Made by a program: the position numbers and the translations under genes
Shown here: in pieces, positions 27,001 through 36,821 of the stretch
Numbering within the stretch: the stretch's first letter is position 1
How the letters are laid out: each line of letters starts with the position of its first letter
From: Virgisporangium ochraceum
GTDB lineage: Bacteria; Actinomycetota; Actinomycetes; Mycobacteriales; Micromonosporaceae
Reading direction: 5' to 3'
DNA: 64,000 nt
Assembly: GCF_016863655.1 (NCBI RefSeq)
Contig: NZ_BOPH01000039.1
Location: 1-64,000, forward strand
Notes under the pieces: generated by a model
What the model was told of the DNA's origin: nothing
What the model saw: the letters and a program-made list of their open reading frames with translations, nothing else
Database searches by the model: none

Positions 27001-27825
27001 TCATCCCTTCACCGATCCTTGGAGCAGCGCCTTGATGAACTGGCGCTGGAAGATGAGGAAGACGATGAGTGTCGGGGTGAGGATGAGCAGGGATCCGGCG
27101 CAGAGTAGGACCTGGTCGGTGCCCCATTGGCCCTGGAAGGCGCCGAGGGCGCCGGCCATGGTGCGTTTGGCCGGGTCGTCGACGAGGACGATGGCGAGCA
27201 GGAACTGGTTCCAGGTCCAGAGGAACAGCAGGATGGTCAGTGAGGCGATCGCGGGCCGGGCGAGGGGGATCTGGACGCGCCAGAACAGCTGCCAGGTGGT
27301 GCCGCCGTCGACGCGGCCGGCGTCGGACAGTTCCTGGGGGACGTTGATGAAGTGGGCGCGCATCCAGAAGACGGCGAAGGGCATGTACAGGCCGATCAGC
27401 GGCAGGATGATCGCCCATCGGGTGTTGAGCAGGCCCATGGCGTCGACCTGGTAGTAGATGGGGGTGATGACGGCTTCGAAGGGGAGGGTGAGGCCGAGCA
27501 GGAAGAGCAGGAAGACGAACTGGCCGCCGGGTAGGCGCAGGTGGCCGAGGCCGAAGCCGGCCATGGTGGCGATGAGCACGGAGACCGGTACGACGCCGGC
27601 GACGATGAGCAGGCTGGAACGCAGCAGTGCCGACATGTTCGCGACGGTGAACGCGTCGACGAAGTTGCCCCACTGCGGGTCGCTCGGCCAGGCCAGCCCG
27701 GTGGGCACGGTGCCGCGCGGTTGCAGCGCGGCCGACAGCATGCTGAGGAACGGGAGCAGCGTCACCACGACCAGCGCGATCAGGAACACGCGGCCGGTGA
27801 ACTGTTCGCGACGGCTCAGGTTCAT
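27001..27825 (-). CDS. Carbohydrate ABC transporter permease (MalG-type)
   Basis: 274 residues, six membrane segments. The EAA loop is visible (VPQELSDAGRVDGGTTWQLF), then PLARPAIASLTILLFLWTWN, as in MalG-like sugar permeases. The ATG overlaps the previous permease stop (ATGA). It forms the inner-membrane channel with the next protein. No ATP-binding subunit is encoded here, so it probably shares a common MsmK/MsiK-type ATPase, as is normal for actinomycete sugar importers. Confidence 0.93.
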   Translation of the reverse strand: MNLSRREQFTGRVFLIALVVVTLLPFLSMLSAALQPRGTVPTGLAWPSDPQWGNFVDAFTVANMSALLRSSLLIVAGVVPVSVLIATMAGFGLGHLRLPGGQFVFLLFLLGLTLPFEAVITPIYYQVDAMGLLNTRWAIILPLIGLYMPFAVFWMRAHFINVPQELSDAGRVDGGTTWQLFWRVQIPLARPAIASLTILLFLWTWNQFLLAIVLVDDPAKRTMAGALGAFQGQWGTDQVLLCAGSLLILTPTLIVFLIFQRQFIKALLQGSVKG

Positions 27826-28730
27826 CCCCTGTCCTCCCGGGTGAGCCGCACGATCGGAAGCACACACACGAGAACGAGCACCATCAGCACGACGCCGAGG
27901 GCCGATGCGAGGCCGACCTGGCGCTGGGCGAAGGCGAGGCGGTAGATCTCCAGGCCGGGCACCGTGGTCTGCAGGCCGGGGCCGCCGCCGGTCGCGATGT
28001 ACACGATGTCGAAGGTGGCCAGCGCCGCGATCACCGTGACGGTGAGGCAGACGCCGATCTCCTGACGCAGGCCGGGCAGCGTGACCGCGAGGAACTCGCG
28101 TACCGGGCCGGCGCCGTCGATGCGGGCCGCCTCGTAGAGTGACGGCTCGATCTTGGCCATGCCGGTGACGAGCAGGATCGTGCACAGGCCGGTCAGCACC
28201 CACGCACCGATCACTCCGACCGAGGACAGGGCGGTGTCGAAATCGCCCAGCCACGCCCGCGCCAGCCCGCCCAGGCCGACCGCCCCGAGCACCTGGTTGA
28301 CCAGACCGGACGTGGACAGCAGCCAGCTCCACGCGATGCCCGCCGCGACGAGCGGAATCACCTGCGGCAGGAACAGCACCGTGCGGACGAGCGTGCCGAA
28401 CGGGCCGCTGGTGATCCGCCGCACCAGCGTGGCCACCACCAGGCCGATACCGACCGGGATGAGGCTGAAGAAGACGATCAGGACGAACGCGTTGCCGATG
28501 ATCTTCAGGAGGTCGCGGTCGGTGAAGACGGTGACGTAGTTGTCCAGGCCCGCCCAGCGGGCCACGCCGATGCCGTTCCAGTGGTAGAGCGAGTACTGGA
28601 ATGTGAGCGCCAGTGGACGCAGCACGAAGACCGCGTACATCAGCAACGCGGGCAGCACCCAGAGCCATCCGCTCCACCGGACCGTGCGGGTCCACCGGCG
28701 ACGGCGGACCCGCACGACGGGTGAGGTCAC
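27822..28730 (-). CDS. Carbohydrate ABC transporter permease (MalF-type)
   Basis: 302 residues from a GTG that overlaps the binding-protein stop (GTGA). A basic N-terminus is followed by six membrane segments and the EAA loop LYEAARIDGAGPVREFLAVT. Partner of the MalG-type permease. Tight overlaps on both sides fix equal expression of the importer. Confidence 0.93.
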   Translation of the reverse strand: MTSPVVRVRRRRWTRTVRWSGWLWVLPALLMYAVFVLRPLALTFQYSLYHWNGIGVARWAGLDNYVTVFTDRDLLKIIGNAFVLIVFFSLIPVGIGLVVATLVRRITSGPFGTLVRTVLFLPQVIPLVAAGIAWSWLLSTSGLVNQVLGAVGLGGLARAWLGDFDTALSSVGVIGAWVLTGLCTILLVTGMAKIEPSLYEAARIDGAGPVREFLAVTLPGLRQEIGVCLTVTVIAALATFDIVYIATGGGPGLQTTVPGLEIYRLAFAQRQVGLASALGVVLMVLVLVCVLPIVRLTREDRG

Positions 28731-30076
28731 CGGGAGAGTTCCTTCTCGTACTCGGACTGCACCGCCTTCACATACCCCTCGGGGGTCTGCTGCCCGGCGA
28801 TGAGCTTCTGCATCTCCGGCGTGATCGCGGAGGCGAAGATGGCACCGGTCGCGTTGGCCGTGAAGTCGACCGCGCCGTTCTCCGCGGCGAGCTGTTGTGA
28901 GGCCTTGAGCGTCGCGGCCAGCACGGTGCCATCGGCGGCCGGGGGAATGGTCAGCTGTGACGGGCCGCCCGGGCTGGAACCGCCGACCTTCACGGTGATC
29001 TCGCGGGCCTTGGCGTCGGTGTGCACCCAGTTGAGGAAGAACGCCGCCGCGTCGGGATTCTTGGCCTTGGCACTGATGCCAAACGTGTTCGGAGCCGACA
29101 TCGCGACGTGCTTGGCGCCCGCCGACTCGCCGGGGAAGAGGAAGAAACCGACGTTGCCCGCCATCGCCTTGTCGAGGTTGGCCGACTCCCAGTCGCCGTT
29201 GAACATGAACAGCCCGTTGCCCTTCTGGAACTCGCCCATCATCGCCGTGTAGTCGATGGCGTTCGCGTCCTTGGGGAAGTAGCCGGACTGGGCCCACTTC
29301 TGAATCGTCTGGGTGGCCTTCAGCGCGGCCGGGGTGTTGAACGTGGCGCCCGGCTTCTGGAAGATCCAGTCGGCGATCTGGGCCGGGTCGCCGAACTGGT
29401 TCTGCAGCGCCTGGTGCGGGAAGTTGATGCCGGCGGTGTTCTTGTTGAACTGCATGATCGGTTGCACACCGGCTGTCTTGGCCTCGGCCAGCAGCTCCTC
29501 GAACTCCGCGACGGTGGCCGGCGGCTGCGTCATGCCCACGCGTTGTGCCAGCTGCTTGTTGTAGAACACGCCCGTGACGCTGTAACCCAGCCCCATCGCG
29601 TACAACGACCCGGTGCCACGCGGCCGCCCACCCTCGCCGACCCGCAGCTGTTCAAGCTGCGACGCGGGGAACGTCGACCACTTGTAGGCCGTGAAGTAGG
29701 GGTCCAGGTTCTTCAGCAGGCCGTCCTTGACCAGGTCGACCATCGTGGGCAGCCGGATGATGTCGGGCGCGTTGTCCGAGGCCATCACCCGCGGCGCGTT
29801 CTCCACGATGACCGTGAACTGGTCCTCGCGGACGTTGAACTTCACGTTCGGGTGCTGCCTGGTGAACTCGTCCGCCAGGGCCTTCGCCAAGGGGAAGCCG
29901 GTCTCGGCGTACATCTCGAGCGTGACCTGCTCGCTGCCGAGCTCGGTGCTCACCGCGCCGTCGGCCTGATCCGACGGCGAACTGTCCGCACCGGGCGCGC
30001 TGCACGCCGCGACCATCGCCAGGGCGACCAGCGGCGCGGCCAGCGCCAAGCCCCGCCTTGCTCTGTATCCAGGCAT
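28727..30076 (-). CDS. Sugar-binding lipoprotein of the ABC importer
   Basis: 449 residues. A lipoprotein leader (about 1-25, lipobox VAAC) is followed by the family 1 solute-binding fold: VTLEMYAETGFPLAKALADE, then NTAGINFPHQALQNQFGD and GLFMFNGDWESANLDKAM. It captures the sugar outside the cell for the two permeases that overlap it. AAGGAG lies 6 bases before the ATG. The leader region of about 160 bp holds a LacI-type operator, so expression is probably controlled by the divergent regulator. Confidence 0.92.
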   Translation of the reverse strand: MPGYRARRGLALAAPLVALAMVAACSAPGADSSPSDQADGAVSTELGSEQVTLEMYAETGFPLAKALADEFTRQHPNVKFNVREDQFTVIVENAPRVMASDNAPDIIRLPTMVDLVKDGLLKNLDPYFTAYKWSTFPASQLEQLRVGEGGRPRGTGSLYAMGLGYSVTGVFYNKQLAQRVGMTQPPATVAEFEELLAEAKTAGVQPIMQFNKNTAGINFPHQALQNQFGDPAQIADWIFQKPGATFNTPAALKATQTIQKWAQSGYFPKDANAIDYTAMMGEFQKGNGLFMFNGDWESANLDKAMAGNVGFFLFPGESAGAKHVAMSAPNTFGISAKAKNPDAAAFFLNWVHTDAKAREITVKVGGSSPGGPSQLTIPPAADGTVLAATLKASQQLAAENGAVDFTANATGAIFASAITPEMQKLIAGQQTPEGYVKAVQSEYEKELSR

Positions 30077-30238
30077 CTATGGCTCCTTGCTTGTGCCGCA
30101 CCCCGCCGACTCACCCACGGCGCTTGACTCCGGATGCCTGATCCGCGCTCGACAGCGTCGACGGTCGTCGCACGATGAACCTGCCGGACCGGATCGCCAG
30201 CATCCTGTCGCGGTGCCGCCCAACGAGGGGCTAGGGTC

Positions 30239-30254
30239 GCTAAACTGATTTAGC
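30239..30254. promoter_or_regulatory. LacI-type operator 1
   Basis: GCTAAACTGATTTAGC, a 16-bp near-perfect dyad (GCTAAA, 4 bases, TTTAGC) between the divergent binding-protein gene and lacI. The same sequence recurs at 33807 and, with changes, at 31489. Confidence 0.75.
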
Positions 30255-30448
30255 ACGAGCATGGTCGCGGCATTCACCGGTGTCAAGGAGCATTTTGGCA
30301 ACGGACCGGAAACGGCCGCTTCACACGGCACCGACCCGGCGCCACGGGTGGTGGGCCGCGTACCGTGCTGTCGCGGCTTTCACCCCGCGCCCGCACCGCA
30401 TCATGATGGGAGCGGACGGCGGGGCGGCTGCCGCTGATCGGAGGATCG

Positions 30449-31471
30449 ATGGCACACGACAGGGTGACGCTGGCGGACGTGGCGCACCGCGCAGGGCTGT
30501 CCAAGACCACCGTTTCGCTGGTGCTGAACGGCCGGGAGGGCACCCGCCTCTCGGCCGAGGCGCACCAGCGGGTCTTCGCCGCCGCCGAGGAACTCGGCTA
30601 CCGCCCCAACGTGGCCGCGCGCAGCCTGCGTACCCGCAAGACCGCCACCATCGCGTTCGTATCCGACATCGTGGCCACCACCCGCTTCGCGGGCGGGATG
30701 ATCCGGGGCGCGCTCGACGCCGCCCGCGAGCACGACCACGTCCTGCTCATCGCCGAGACACAGGGCGACGCCACCTTCGAGAAACACGCGATCGACGCCA
30801 TGCTCGACCGCCAGGTCGACGGCGTCATCTACGCCGCGATGGCCACCCGCCGGCTCACCGTCCCGGCGGCCCTGCACGCCGGCCCGGTGGTGCTGCTCAA
30901 CGCGACCAGCGCCGACGGCCTGCCCTGCGTGCTGCCCGACGACGAACGGGGCGGGCGCACCGCGGCCACCGCCCTGCTGTCCCAGGGTCACCGCGACCGC
31001 ATCGCGGTCATCGGCCGCAACCAGCTCAAGGAGACCGACCCGGAGGTGTCGCTCGCCGCCGACGCCCGGCTCAACGGCATCCGTGCTGCGCTCGCCGACG
31101 TCGGCGCCAAGCTCCTGCGCGCGGCGTCCTGTCCGGAGTGGCTGCCCGAACACGGCTATACCGCCATGCGATCCCTCCTGCGCAGGGCGGTGCGCCCCAC
31201 CGCAGTCGTCTGCATGAACGACCGCCTCGCCTTCGGCGCCTACCAGGCACTCGCCGACGCGGGGCTCATCGTGCCCGACGACATCTCGGTCGTCTCCTTC
31301 GACGACGACCCGATCGCGGCGTGGCTGCGCCCCGGCCTGTCAACCGTGGCGCTGCCCCACGAGACGATGGGCAGACGCGCCGTCGACCTGCTTCTGGACG
31401 GGCAGACCACCGGCACCACCCTCGTGCCGATGTCACTGCGGCGCCGCAGGTCCGTCGCCGCGCCGGCCTGA
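30449..31471 (+). CDS. LacI family regulator of the sugar-import/esterase locus
   Basis: 340 residues. N-terminal HTH and hinge (VTLADVAHRAGLSKTTVSLV, then NVAARSLRTRKT), then the periplasmic-binding-protein-like sensor domain ending TVALPHETMGRRAVDLLLDG. GGAGG precedes the ATG. It is divergent from the ABC operon and followed by the GH32/68-like gene. GCTAAA-N4-TTTAGC dyads in front of three of the surrounding units are its probable targets, with release by the imported sugar (inferred). Confidence 0.93.
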   Translation: MAHDRVTLADVAHRAGLSKTTVSLVLNGREGTRLSAEAHQRVFAAAEELGYRPNVAARSLRTRKTATIAFVSDIVATTRFAGGMIRGALDAAREHDHVLLIAETQGDATFEKHAIDAMLDRQVDGVIYAAMATRRLTVPAALHAGPVVLLNATSADGLPCVLPDDERGGRTAATALLSQGHRDRIAVIGRNQLKETDPEVSLAADARLNGIRAALADVGAKLLRAASCPEWLPEHGYTAMRSLLRRAVRPTAVVCMNDRLAFGAYQALADAGLIVPDDISVVSFDDDPIAAWLRPGLSTVALPHETMGRRAVDLLLDGQTTGTTLVPMSLRRRRSVAAPA

Positions 31472-31488
31472 CCGGCCTCCGTCATCGC

Positions 31489-31513
31489 GCTAAACCGATT
31501 TAATTGGTACCTT
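31489..31513 (+). promoter_or_regulatory. LacI-type operator 2 (degenerate) and leaderless promoter
   Basis: GCTAAACCGATTTAAT (31489-31504) is a degenerate copy of the locus operator. It abuts the -10 TACCTT (31508-31513), which stands 6 bases before the ATG at 31520. Binding there would block a leaderless transcript. Confidence 0.6.
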
Positions 31514-31519
31514 CCGCGT

Positions 31520-32479
31520 ATGCTCCGACTGCCGGACCACTGGGTGTGGGACAGCTGGTACACCCGCGACCGCGACGGCGCCTCGCATGCGTTCTTCCTG
31601 CGCGCGTCGCGGGCGCTGCTCGACCCGCAGCGCCGCCACCACCGCGCCACGATCGGGCACGCGATCTCCACCGACCTGCGCTCCTGGCGGCTGCTGCCCG
31701 ACGCGCTCACGACCGCCGACTCGCCGAGTTGGGACGACCTGGCGGTCTGGACCGGCTGCACCGTCAACGGCCCCGACGGCCGCTGGTACATGTTCTACAC
31801 CGGGATCAGCCGGGCCGAGCGGGGCCTCGTGCAACGGATCGGGCTGGCCATCTCCGACGATCTCGTCGTCTGGCACCGCTACGGCAGCCAGCCGCTGGTC
31901 GAAGCCGACCCGGCCTGGTACGAGCTGTTCGATCCGAGCGTCTGGTACGAACAGGCGTGGCGGGACCCGTGGGTGTTTCCGGATCCGGGTGGCGACGGCT
32001 GGCACATGGTCCTCACCGCCCGGGCCGCCGCCGGTGCCGCCGCCGGTCGCGGCGTCGTCGGCCACGCCACCTCCCACGACCTGCTCCACTGGACCGTCGG
32101 GCCACCGGTCTCCGCGCCGGCCGGCTTCGGCCACCTGGAGGTCCCGCAGGTCGCCGTCGTCGACGGCGAGCCGATTCTGCTCTTCTGTACCAATGCCGGG
32201 AGTTCGCCACACCGCATCTGGGTCGCACCTGGTCCGGCCGTCACCGGGCCCTGGGACGTCGGCGCCGCCCGGCCCTTCGCGGATCCGCACCTCTACGCGC
32301 CCCGCCTGGTGACCGACGTCGACGGAGGCTGGTCGGTCATCGGCTTTCTCGACGGGGTCGACGGCGCGTTCGTCGGTGAGCTCAGCGATCCGGTACCCGT
32401 TCGCTACCACCCGGCGGCGGGTCTTGTCGCCCGCACGCCGGGCGGGCGCACTCTGTCCAGTGTGGATAGTCAGGCCTGA
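31520..32479 (+). CDS. GH32/GH68-like five-bladed propeller glycosidase
   Basis: 319 residues, no signal peptide, so cytoplasmic. The three catalytic blocks of the invertase/levansucrase clan are in order: WVWDSWYTRD (nucleophile Asp, about 8-17), WRDPWVF (near 150) and GHLEVPQVAV (acid/base Glu, near 210). Repeated blade motifs such as AISTDLRSWRLL, AISDDLVVWHRY and ATSHDLLHWTV are clear. Likely splits imported fructosides or related sugars. The exact substrate is unknown, and a GH43-type arabinosidase is an alternative. Converges with the esterase gene, with a 10-bp overlap. Confidence 0.82.
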   Translation: MLRLPDHWVWDSWYTRDRDGASHAFFLRASRALLDPQRRHHRATIGHAISTDLRSWRLLPDALTTADSPSWDDLAVWTGCTVNGPDGRWYMFYTGISRAERGLVQRIGLAISDDLVVWHRYGSQPLVEADPAWYELFDPSVWYEQAWRDPWVFPDPGGDGWHMVLTARAAAGAAAGRGVVGHATSHDLLHWTVGPPVSAPAGFGHLEVPQVAVVDGEPILLFCTNAGSSPHRIWVAPGPAVTGPWDVGAARPFADPHLYAPRLVTDVDGGWSVIGFLDGVDGAFVGELSDPVPVRYHPAAGLVARTPGGRTLSSVDSQA

Positions 32480-33786
32480 GGCCTGCTCCGGCCCAGCAGC
32501 CACCGGAGGGCGGCCCCGTCCTCGTAGGTCGGTCCGTAGGCGGCGTGGTAGTCCGGCAACGAGAACGCCGCGTCCTCGTACTCGGTGTAGTGCAGCAGCG
32601 TCCCGATCTGTTCCGGTGTCTTGCCCCGCGCGGCGTACGCGTCGGTCAACAGCGTCCGCGTGTTGCGGGCCAGGCTGATGTTCAGCAGGTGGTCGTGCAC
32701 CCCGTGCGTCACCCACAGTGGGATCTCCGCCGCCGCGATCGCGGCCGCCTGCCCGGCGTTGACGGCGAAGCCGCCCGTGACCAGGCCGCCGGCGAAGAGG
32801 TCGGGCCGCTTGGCGAACGCGTTCCACGCCAACTGCGAGCCGTACGAGACGGTCGTGGCGTAGACCCGCCGCCTGTCGACGGCGAAGTCCGTGAGGAACT
32901 GGTCGAGCATCTTGACCAGCAGGTCCGCCTCGGCCGGGCCGCCCACACGCTGGTTCTGCGGTGCCAGCACGATGACGTCCTCGTTGCCGCCGGTCCACTT
33001 CGGCTGCAGCCATGCCGTCGCGGGGATGTCGGCGGCCACCTGGACGAGGAGGTTGTCGCCGTCCCAGCCCATGCCGTGTCCGGGCAGCACGAGCATCAGC
33101 GGGTACTTCTTCGCCGGGTCGTAGTTCTTCGGCAGGTGGTAGTGGTAGGGAAGCACCATGCCGCCGGACAGGTACGAGCCGTACCGGAACTCGTCGACGA
33201 GTTGATTGACGGCCTTCCCGGTCGCCCTGCGAGACGTGCCCGGCGCCGCCTTGGCCAGCACCGGACCCCTGCCGGCGCCGTAGCGCGGCTGGCCGTATAC
33301 GTTCCTGCGCTGCACCACGCGGGTCGGCAGGTCCGGGTTCACCTTCACCGTGCACAGGAAGGTCGGGCACTTGGAGACGATGACCGTCCAGCCGGCGTTC
33401 TGGTTCGGATCGAGTTCGACGATGACGTACCGCCCCGGCACCGAGCGATGGTCCGCGCGGGTGGCGGCCGTGGTGTTGACGTACGTACGGACGACCGGCC
33501 GGTCGGTCAGCTCGGGTAGGTCCTCGATGGGGTTGAACCGGAAGTTGTAGAGGGTGTCCTGCACGGAGAACGTGGAGTTGTCCAACTCCCGCGGGTTGAC
33601 CACGTCCCCGTACTCGACCGCGACCGCGGATACCTTCTGGCCGTACGTGTAGACCGTCGTGATCGGGGTGATACTCCGGATCCCCTCATTCGCGCCTGCG
33701 TCGTCGCGACCGCTGCCGTAGGCAACGCCCGATGTCGCCAATGTCAAGGCCGTAACAACCGCCACAAGCCGCCCAGCAAGCGCCAT
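32470..33786 (-). CDS. Secreted alpha/beta hydrolase esterase (COG4099-like)
   Basis: 438 residues. The signal peptide (about 1-25, GRLVAVVTALTLATSGVAYG) is followed by a beta domain (about 40-190) and a hydrolase: MLVLPGHGMGWDGDN (oxyanion), the nucleophile in TTVSYGSQLAW near 312 (GxSxG relaxed to xVSYG) and WVTHGVHDHLLN with the Asp/His region. Resembles 'predicted peptidase' esterases that act on polysaccharide or polyester esters. A LacI operator sits just upstream, so it is probably induced with the importer. Confidence 0.8.
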   Translation of the reverse strand: MALAGRLVAVVTALTLATSGVAYGSGRDDAGANEGIRSITPITTVYTYGQKVSAVAVEYGDVVNPRELDNSTFSVQDTLYNFRFNPIEDLPELTDRPVVRTYVNTTAATRADHRSVPGRYVIVELDPNQNAGWTVIVSKCPTFLCTVKVNPDLPTRVVQRRNVYGQPRYGAGRGPVLAKAAPGTSRRATGKAVNQLVDEFRYGSYLSGGMVLPYHYHLPKNYDPAKKYPLMLVLPGHGMGWDGDNLLVQVAADIPATAWLQPKWTGGNEDVIVLAPQNQRVGGPAEADLLVKMLDQFLTDFAVDRRRVYATTVSYGSQLAWNAFAKRPDLFAGGLVTGGFAVNAGQAAAIAAAEIPLWVTHGVHDHLLNISLARNTRTLLTDAYAARGKTPEQIGTLLHYTEYEDAAFSLPDYHAAYGPTYEDGAALRWLLGRSRPQA

Positions 33787-34118
33787 CGCCTTCCCCTTCG
33801 CCGTTCGCTAAACTGATTTAGCGGAGCATGCGCGCGCCCATTGACGTGTGTCAAGTACAAGCCCGCACCGGCGGGCCACCGGCCGGGGGCCGGTCCAGGA
33901 CCGTACATTCCGCAACCGGAAGCCTTGTTCGACGCAGACTGGCCTGAACGGGCATCTTCCGCCCATCCCGCGGGTTCCAGCCCACATCTGCCGGTGTATC
34001 GGCCGGGCGGTCCCGGTCGCCGACAGTTCTGCGCGGTTCTCCTCAACGCGGCGGCGCCAGGGCCGATTGGTCGGTACATGCGCTGCCGCGAGCGCCGGCT
34101 GACGGTCAGGAGGTGATC
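33787..34118. promoter_or_regulatory. Divergent control region with LacI-type operator 3
   Basis: 332 bp between the esterase and the cyclic-di-GMP gene. GCTAAACTGATTTAGC at 33807-33822 is identical to operator 1 and lies 21 bp from the esterase start. The rest (33823-34108) holds no convincing gene. A TCAGGAGG ribosome site for the GTG at 34119 ends it. Confidence 0.7.
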
Positions 34119-36575
34119 GTGCGCGTGTTTGCGCCGCGCGAGCCTCAGGCGCCGTCTTCCACCGGGCATGCGTACGGGTCGAGGCTGTATCGCGATCCGG
34201 TCCTGCTCGGCGTGAGCGCGCTCGTCGCCGCATCCTCCGCCTGGTTCATGCTCGGCGGCGGTGGCCTGCACCCGCGCGTCCTGCTCCTGTGGGCGCTGCA
34301 GGTGCCGCTCGATGTCGTACTGTGCTGGTCCGCCTGGCGGGTCCGGGCCGTCGCCACCGGCCCGGCCCGGGGATTCTGGACGGTATTCGCCGTCGCCACC
34401 GTCATGTGGACGGTGGGCGATGTCATCCAGACCTTCTTGACCGCGCTGCATCCGGATGTCCGGACGCTCGACGGCGGCGCGGCGCAGACGGGCCTGTTCA
34501 TCGTCGCGCTCGCCGCGATCGTGATCAACATGCTGCGCTACCCGATCAACGCGCACGGGTCGGCGGTTGGGCGGGAGCGGTTGGCGTTCTGGCTCGACGG
34601 CGCGGTGGTGTTCGTCGGCGGCGTGGTGCTCGTCTGGTGCTTCGCGATCGGGCCTGCGCAGGCCGACAACGGCGACCTGGTCGTGCCGCTGATCGGATCG
34701 AGTGTGGTGCTGGTCGCCGCGTTCGGTGCCGTCAAGATGGTGCTGACCGGATCGGCGCCGATGGTCGCCGCGGCCGCCGCGCCGATGGCCGCCGCGACGC
34801 TGATCCAGGGCCTGGCCGCATTCCTGCGCTCCGAAGATCCCAATCCGTTCATCTCGGCCAGTGCCTTCGCCGTCCGGATGCTGCCGGCGGCGCTGCTGGT
34901 CGTCGGCGTGCGCATTCAGGACCTGCGGGCGCGGGCCGATGCGGGCAACTTGGCGCCGCGGCCGCGAAAGCCGTACAGCCTTCTGCCCTACGGGGTCATC
35001 GCGGTCACCTTCGGCGCTCTGATCGCCATCCTGCCGCAGGGCGTGACCACCCGGCTGTGGGGAGTGGTCCTCGGCACGATCGTGCTGACCGGCCTGGTGG
35101 CCGCCCGGCAACTGGTCGCCTTCCATGACAACGTCAGTTTGATCAATCGGCTGGACGGTGCCCTGAGCGAGCTGCGCCGACATGAGAACAAGCTGCGCGA
35201 CCAGGCGTCCTTCGACGGCTTGACCCGGTTGGCGAACCGGACGGTGCTGGCCGAGCAGCTGACGGCGGCACTCGGCGCGGCCCGGCGCCCGGTCGAGGTC
35301 GCGCTGCTCCTGATCGACCTCGACGACTTCAAGATCGTGAACGACACGCTCGGGCATGCCGCCGGCGACGCGCTGCTGGTGTCCGTCGCCAATCGCATCC
35401 GCGAGGCGGCACGCGACGGTGACCTGGTCGCCCGGCTCGGTGGCGACGAGTTCGCGGTCCTGCTCCGGGGCGCTTCCGGCACCGAGGCCCAGCAGGTCGC
35501 GCAGCGGATCCTGAGCGCGCTGGCCCGCCCGGTGCACGTCTTCCGGCACGACCTGATGGTTCAGGCCAGCATCGGGGTGGCCAGCGCCGACGAGCACGAC
35601 GATCGGGACTCACTGCTGCGCGACGCCGACATCGCGATGTACGCCGCGAAGGACCGTGGCAAGGGACACTACGTCTGCTACACCGCTGACATGGGGCAGC
35701 GCATCCAGGACGCCGCCGACCTGGCCACACAGCTCGCCGCGGCGGTCGACAACGCCGAGTTGTCCGTGGTCTACCAGCCGATCGTGCGCCTCGGTACCGG
35801 CCGGCTCCTCGGTACCGAGGCACTCGTGCGGTGGCGGCATCCGCGGCGCGGGCTGATCTCGCCGGCCGATTTCATCCCGCTGGCCGAGGAGACCGGTCTG
35901 ATCGTGCCGATCGGGCGCTGGGTGCTGGGCGAGGCGTGCCGTCGGGCCGCCGAATGGTGGCGGGATCAGCTGGCCGGCCATGATCTCGTGATGGCGGTGA
36001 ACGTCGCCGGTCGCCAACTGCGGGAGCCGGGCTTCGTGGCCGACGTCGCCGCTGCGCTGGCCGAGTCGGGACTGCCCGCACGTTGTCTGAGCATCGAGGT
36101 CACCGAGACCGCTGTCTTCGACGACGAGAGGGCGATCGCGGCCCTGCACGCACTGCGCGACCTCGGGGTGATGCTGGCGCTGGACGACTTCGGTACCGCG
36201 TCCTCGTCGCTCGGCCTGCTACTGACCTGCCCGGTGACCACCCTGAAGCTGGACCGGTCGTTCGTGGAGTCGATCACGACGGTGGCTCGCCAGGAGGCTG
36301 TGGCCATGGCGGTCATCCAGATGGCCAACGCACTGGCGTTGAACGCGGTGGCAGAGGGTGTCGAGACCGTCGAGCAGGCCGCGCTGCTCCGGGGTCTGGG
36401 CTACCGGTACGCGCAGGGCTATCTCTTCTCGCCGCCGGTGCCGGCGGACGAGGCCGCCAAGCTGTGGGCCGGTCGCCAGCCCTGCGGGTGCGGAAGATGT
36501 GATGCGGACAGTTCGGGCGGCATGGTGGTATCCGTGGAAGAGGCCGCCCAGCCGGTCGTGTCGGTGGATGCGTAA
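34119..36575 (+). CDS. Membrane GGDEF-EAL cyclic-di-GMP protein
   Basis: 818 residues. An eight- to nine-span membrane domain (about 20-310), then GGDEF (ARLGGDEFAVL near 441) with an inhibitory-site RDGD five residues before it, then EAL (GTEALVRWRHPRRG near 565, later VAEGVETVEQ). All motif residues look intact, so both cyclase and phosphodiesterase activity are possible. The GTG at 34119 is chosen because an upstream in-frame GTG (34113) lies inside the AGGAGG ribosome site. The membrane domain is shared with the GGDEF gene at 38467. Confidence 0.92.
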   Translation: MRVFAPREPQAPSSTGHAYGSRLYRDPVLLGVSALVAASSAWFMLGGGGLHPRVLLLWALQVPLDVVLCWSAWRVRAVATGPARGFWTVFAVATVMWTVGDVIQTFLTALHPDVRTLDGGAAQTGLFIVALAAIVINMLRYPINAHGSAVGRERLAFWLDGAVVFVGGVVLVWCFAIGPAQADNGDLVVPLIGSSVVLVAAFGAVKMVLTGSAPMVAAAAAPMAAATLIQGLAAFLRSEDPNPFISASAFAVRMLPAALLVVGVRIQDLRARADAGNLAPRPRKPYSLLPYGVIAVTFGALIAILPQGVTTRLWGVVLGTIVLTGLVAARQLVAFHDNVSLINRLDGALSELRRHENKLRDQASFDGLTRLANRTVLAEQLTAALGAARRPVEVALLLIDLDDFKIVNDTLGHAAGDALLVSVANRIREAARDGDLVARLGGDEFAVLLRGASGTEAQQVAQRILSALARPVHVFRHDLMVQASIGVASADEHDDRDSLLRDADIAMYAAKDRGKGHYVCYTADMGQRIQDAADLATQLAAAVDNAELSVVYQPIVRLGTGRLLGTEALVRWRHPRRGLISPADFIPLAEETGLIVPIGRWVLGEACRRAAEWWRDQLAGHDLVMAVNVAGRQLREPGFVADVAAALAESGLPARCLSIEVTETAVFDDERAIAALHALRDLGVMLALDDFGTASSSLGLLLTCPVTTLKLDRSFVESITTVARQEAVAMAVIQMANALALNAVAEGVETVEQAALLRGLGYRYAQGYLFSPPVPADEAAKLWAGRQPCGCGRCDADSSGGMVVSVEEAAQPVVSVDA

Positions 36576-36821
36576 CTGGGCGCCGGGTACTGATGTCATC
36601 GGCGGGACCCGTCTCGCCGGCCCGGTGGAGACCGTCCTCGCTCGGCAGCGTGGCCGGGGCCCAGATCGGCCCGCGCCAGTAGCCGTCCGCCGCGTACAGC
36701 CTGGAGCCCGGCGGCGTCGCGCGTTATGACGTGGCGGCGCTGGCCTGCTCGGGGTCGGCCCGCTCCGTCGGGTTCTGGACCGTTGGCCGATACTGGTGCC
36801 GGCACCTCCTACCTTGATCGC

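Noticed and set aside
33823..34108. Short open frames in the region before the GGDEF-EAL gene
   Set aside because: No ribosome sites, no domains and no codon bias matching neighbours.
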